A program made the position numbers and the translations under genes. A stretch of DNA of 64,000 nt from Jacaranda mimosifolia (Eukaryota; Streptophyta; Magnoliopsida; Lamiales; Bignoniaceae). The notes beneath the pieces are model-generated. The model had not been told where the DNA came from. It made no database searches and worked only from the letters and a program-made list of their open reading frames with translations. Within the stretch, counting starts at the first letter, position 1; each line of letters starts with the position of its first letter. This document shows positions 59,960-64,000 of this stretch, in pieces. Where the stretch lies: positions 15,886,501-15,950,500 of the forward strand of contig CM032133.1 of the NCBI GenBank assembly GCA_018894105.1. The letters run 5' to 3'.

Positions 59960-60146
59960 TACAACTATTTGTACATTCATTTACTACTTGAATTGGTAAT
60001 GTAAATTAAAGATAGTCATCTGATATGGTATAATGTAGAGAAAGTATTAGTTTAGAGCTTATTTATAATTAAATATAATGAATTATTAATAAAACTTGAC
60101 TTAAGTATAAATGAATGCCATAACCACTATACAAATTATTTATCCA

Positions 60147-61320
60147 TCTATACTATTATAAAAAGAAAGCCTATTTTATCTATAAAATAGAAGTTACTTG
60201 ATGCGATTTTACAACTTTCACGCGTTAATTTTTTATATAATAAATCCAGAGATATGATGATAAAATTGAAATTTCATATATACTAAAAATAGCTGTGATA
60301 CCAATTTTTGAATGTACCAAATTTACCCTTTTCACTTATTGCATATATTCAATTAAATCAAATTGTAATCGCAATATGATTTTCAAACAACCACTCATTG
60401 ATTTAATAGTTATCATTATTTTTCCTACAAGCACTAATATTTTAAAGCATTCTTATTATTTTTCCTAAAACCACTGATGTACTAAAAACTACCATTATTT
60501 CTTTTATAATCACACATATACTAGAAAACTCTCATTATTTTTATCAGACATTTAGTTTTCTATTAATTTCTTATAATTGACTAAGGTGCCCAACAATTGA
60601 ATTTTTCTCATGATTACAATTATTATTGATATCTTATCTAATTAAATTGGAATGCATGCATAAGATAAACATATAATATTTCCATAACAATGATATTAAA
60701 TTTATCTTGAAAATGGGAAACATGATGCTTTTATTTGCACAAATAATATGATTAAAATTTAGGGAGCTTGCTAAGATCTTAAAAATAATTTAAGAACTCC
60801 TTATTTCTTTAAGAAGAGCTTATAAGTTTCTAACATCTTATTTTAGAATCTTTATAAGCTCTTTTCTTAAACCGATTACGAAATACTTTTTTACATTTTA
60901 TAAGCTACCAACATCTTATCAAATATTTTGAAAAGTTTATAAACTCACCCAAACAACTTTTAAATGTTTTGCAATATCTAACTATACTCTATACCTATAA
61001 TATAAGATGAATATATCAATATTTCATAATTGTATTTTGTAGATTTGTACTATTATTAATTTAGAAAACAAATAAAATTTATCTACATATAAAACTTAAA
61101 CTCTAAATCCTAAAATCACACAACTCTATAAATTTTAAACCCCAAAATATTAATAATAGAGAATATTTTTATTGATTAACAATATTATATCTACATATCT
61201 AAAACTAAATGTCAATATTCAATAGCCATTGTAAAATTAAATTTTTTAATTATATTAAAATATAATATATAAAAATATTAAGTATCAAGATATGAATCAG
61301 AATCATATATAACAAACTAG
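60147..61320 (+). mobile_element. Putative non-autonomous Helitron (1174 bp)
   Basis: The 5' end TCTATACTATTATAAAAAG at 60147 is typical of plant Helitrons and follows an A. The 3' end is CTAG at 61317-61320 followed by T, and 12 nt before that end a perfect 6-bp hairpin ATATGA-ATCAGAA-TCATAT (about 61290-61308) stands where the Helitron terminator hairpin is expected. The hairpin is AT-rich, which is unusual. No Rep/helicase is encoded. A segment with AGCTTATAAG/CTTTATAAGCT words (about 60755-60965) looks like an older nested MITE remnant. Confidence 0.55.
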
Positions 61321-62260
61321 TGAATAATTAAATTTTGAATTTAAAAAATTTTAAATAAAAAAAATAATTACTATAATTAAATAAAAATTATCAAAATAAA
61401 ACTTGGACTCATGGTTAGCTTATTTCTTTTATCTCTCGATAGTTGGATTCATAAGTATTTGAAAAGTATGTTAACTTAAAACTTATCCTGAATATTGTAA
61501 CTTACGATTTTAGTTTCTTCATAATTTTAGTTAATCTATATAAAATATTAAATTTTAAAAATTTGATAGAGTTCAACAATTATCAAATTCAACTAGAATG
61601 CATTGATATATATTGCTTGAATTAAATTTAACTCACATCTAGAGTTCATTAAAATTCGGACATTTGGCCTCACACTTCATGTGTGAGACTTATGACACCA
61701 AACCAAAGACCACTCAGCAAATTTAAGTCAAATTTGTTTATAAACTATAACAACTTACAATATAAACTTGATGATATGAAAATTAAGTCTAAAGATTGCT
61801 AAATCTATAGTATAAATCTATGAAAAGCCCATAAAATTTCACTAGGTAAAACTAATTATCAGCTAGAAATTTTTTTATTTCCATGACAAAGTATTTTTCA
61901 CTTCATTTTGATAGTCCAGTCAGTTTTTGAAACCTTTCTCTCCAATTGAAAAATTATATATTTAATAATTGCATAAATAAAAATAGTTATATAATAAATA
62001 TATATTTTAATAATTATGTAACTAGGAAAACTAGAGAATGTTATAATAATTTTATACTTTTATAATTGCACAAATAAAAATTCCTTCGCCATTATTTTGA
62101 CACCGTTCAAAATTTTATCTCCATCCAAAAATGGCCCTCCCCTCCTTTGTTAAGAAATAAAGAATTCGAATAAATCCATTTCCTTCATTCCTTTTTCCTC
62201 TATTATTCACCCATAACCCCCCCGCCCCACCCTTCACATTTCTTGTCCTCTTCGATTCAC
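61321..62260. other. AT-rich DNA, no gene seen
   Basis: Nothing recognised; the sequence becomes less AT-rich from 62100, which may be the leader of the following LINE relic. Confidence 0.5.
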
Positions 62261-62902
62261 ACTTCGCCATTGGTGACTCACTCTTCGACCCAACGCTCAA
62301 CCCTTCCCACCAGCGGCCCTTCTAATAATCCTTACCCTTTGCCAGCGGTTCCTTCTTAATCATTCCCACAAGTCACGTGGGAAAATCTTGTAATTAGAGA
62401 ACTCTTGCCATTCCAACATACCCTGATTGGTAAGTTCTCATTTAGAATCCCTAAATATTTCTCTATTGTAAAACATTTTGAGAATCTTGTTGGTGGATTT
62501 TCGATTCGAGCCCTAAACCCTAATCATATTATAATTGTTCTTTCTTCCCCTGAGGATTACTCCTTGCTCTGGCTGAAAAAGGAATGGTCTATTGATGGAT
62601 ATCCCATGGGAACCCTCAATTGGTCCCCTGATCTTAATCCCCTCTATGAACTATCGATTGTACCTGTTTGGGTTAGATTGGATGGTCTTCCACTCCATCT
62701 TGTCAACTGTAAATCCTTGACCCTTATTGGAGAATCGATTGGGAAGCCATTAAAAATGGATGAAGCTACTCTCCATAAGGTGCTTGCAATGTACTTAAAA
62801 TGGTTTGGCTTTATTTATTGGTTCTGGAATGCAAAGATGTGTCTAATATTGACTTTTCACTTATTTTCTATTTTTCTCATGGCATTTGCATCCTTCTCAT
62901 AA
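62261..62902 (+). pseudogene. DUF4283-type ORF relic (LINE ORF1-like)
   Basis: The + strand encodes a Ser/Pro-rich leader broken by a TAA (about 62360), then WENLVIRELLPFQHTLIGKF, FSIRALNPNHIIIVLSS, PEDYSLLWLKKEWSIDGYPM, WSPDLNPLYELSIVPVWVRL, GLPLHLVNCKSLTLIGESIG and KPLKMDEATLHKV (about 62748). This is the DUF4283 pattern seen in ORF1 of plant LINE-1 elements (and in LINE-derived host proteins), thought to bind RNA. After KMDEATLHKV the expected ARVCVEIDL segment and the zinc knuckle are absent and the sequence becomes unrelated, so the copy is truncated at the 3' side. There is no ATG in frame after the stop. Confidence 0.8.
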
Positions 62903-64000
62903 TGTTGGTTCTATTGAAGCCCTTGATGATAGTTTATATCCTGAGAAAATTGGGATTTAGATTTCATAGGGTAGCAGTTTCAATCCACGATTAGATATAA
63001 ACTCCAGCTTTTTTTGATTTTCTTCATCCAAATAATTAGGAGTTATTTTATAGATTTTTGCGTCAACATCTGCTGTTAAAGCCAAGGTGCGATCAGAATG
63101 CAACAATATTGATTTCTAGACTAAGTGGGTTCTTGTAATGGTTGCAATATTTTTTCTTGATTTTAAAGATTAATTTTTTGTTGTATTTTGTTGGAAGTTC
63201 AGAAAATTTCATGCTTATGATGTTTGATTTTGATCTTGTGAGAGTTTTGCATTAGTGGGATTAATTGTGAAGTGGTTTGGGCATCTTAGTTGTTTGTTAG
63301 TATGGATTTCAATAGAGGATTCCTGCTAAACCTTCTGGGTATTGACTAGACAATGAAAAGATCAAATTTTTCGGTATGTTTTAACTAATTGTTGAATGAC
63401 TTAATGAACTGGATGAGTTTCTGGAACATAGACACCAAATTAGGGCTATATGTTTGCTAGGTTTTTCTACTTTCTGATTAAAATTAATTTTTGTTCACTA
63501 GAAAATCTTTATCTTTTGCTCTAAATTTGTTCTATGTGCTTAGGAGATGAAAGCCAAAACTTGATTACATAGAGTGGTAATTTTTTTATTATAGTTGTTG
63601 CTAAACTCTCCATTTCTTTGTCCCATGGTTATTGGTTGTTATAGTTGAACATATTTTTCTCTGTATGCAAGTTGGAAACTCAACTCCTTCGGAAAAGTAA
63701 AGAAAGGTCTCACATACTGCAGTCGATGGAATCACTTATTTTGCATCATTTAATATAGTTGGATTTGTGTATAGATTTTGTTCTTTTAATGTTCATTTAG
63801 CTTTATTTGCAATGCTGTTTCACGGACAGAAAATCCAGTCTATCTTCACTGTGACGCTGATTGGGTTTTCATGGATTGAAACTTTACTTGGAATGCTACT
63901 AAAGGTTTTGTATTGATTGCTATAATCAGTGCGATTTGCAGAACATTTGATTAGTTGCTGATTTCTTGATTTAAATGGTCACTTGCATCTTCCTTGAACA
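62903..64000. other. Unassigned sequence, no supported gene
   Basis: T-rich with short exon-like islands but no recognisable domain. It may be intron or UTR of a gene outside the window. No LINE endonuclease or RT is seen. Confidence 0.4.

Overview
The window is nuclear DNA of a flowering plant, probably a eudicot. It is AT-rich, it has one intron-containing gene with standard GT-AG splice sites and a plant-type protein, and almost everything else is plant transposable-element sequence in various stages of decay. I cannot name the species from the sequence.

Layout. 1-900 looks like a retrotransposon LTR or leader. 900-5200 is AT-rich repeat-laden DNA with a 175-bp tandem duplication. 5236-9700 is a Tat-type Ty3/gypsy relic: integrase on the + strand, then a 42-bp tandem array, an antisense ORF relic and a 30-bp array. 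10071-19578 is a complete but dead Ty1/copia (SIRE-like) element on the - strand, with 1.3-kb LTRs, primer-binding site and a 5-bp target duplication (TACTC). 19778-20638 is a hAT-type non-autonomous element with an 8-bp duplication. 22651-23800 is a large imperfect inverted repeat.

The only convincing host gene is at 24528-29315 (+): an eight-exon SAL1/FIERY1-type 3'(2'),5'-bisphosphate nucleotidase, apparently intact, 350 residues.

Downstream lie two related non-autonomous Tat-like elements (29876-37185 and about 40451-44969) that keep gag and protease relics but show no RT or integrase. Between them are a small MITE (38172-38599) and microsatellites. 46017-54399 is a chromovirus (Reina-like) Ty3/gypsy element on the - strand with a 5-bp duplication (TAAAT). 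Its gag zinc knuckle is split by a 2.8-kb solo LTR of another retroelement, itself flanked by GAAGC. 54588 onward shows a CACTA terminus with GTAAC-rich subterminal repeats. 56354-58109 and 58137-59959 are two neighbouring Mutator-like elements, each with a perfect 9-bp duplication and each carrying a GC-rich island of CCATGG palindromes. 60147-61320 has the ends of a Helitron. 62261-62902 encodes a DUF4283-like LINE ORF1 relic.

No interacting gene set or new molecular system is evident. The most interesting content is structural: nested insertions that can be resolved to the base, extra (post-pol and antisense) ORFs in retroelements, several degenerate tandem arrays inside Tat-like elements, and the paired GC-island MULEs. 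All boundaries and family calls come from reading by eye; no search or alignment program was run.
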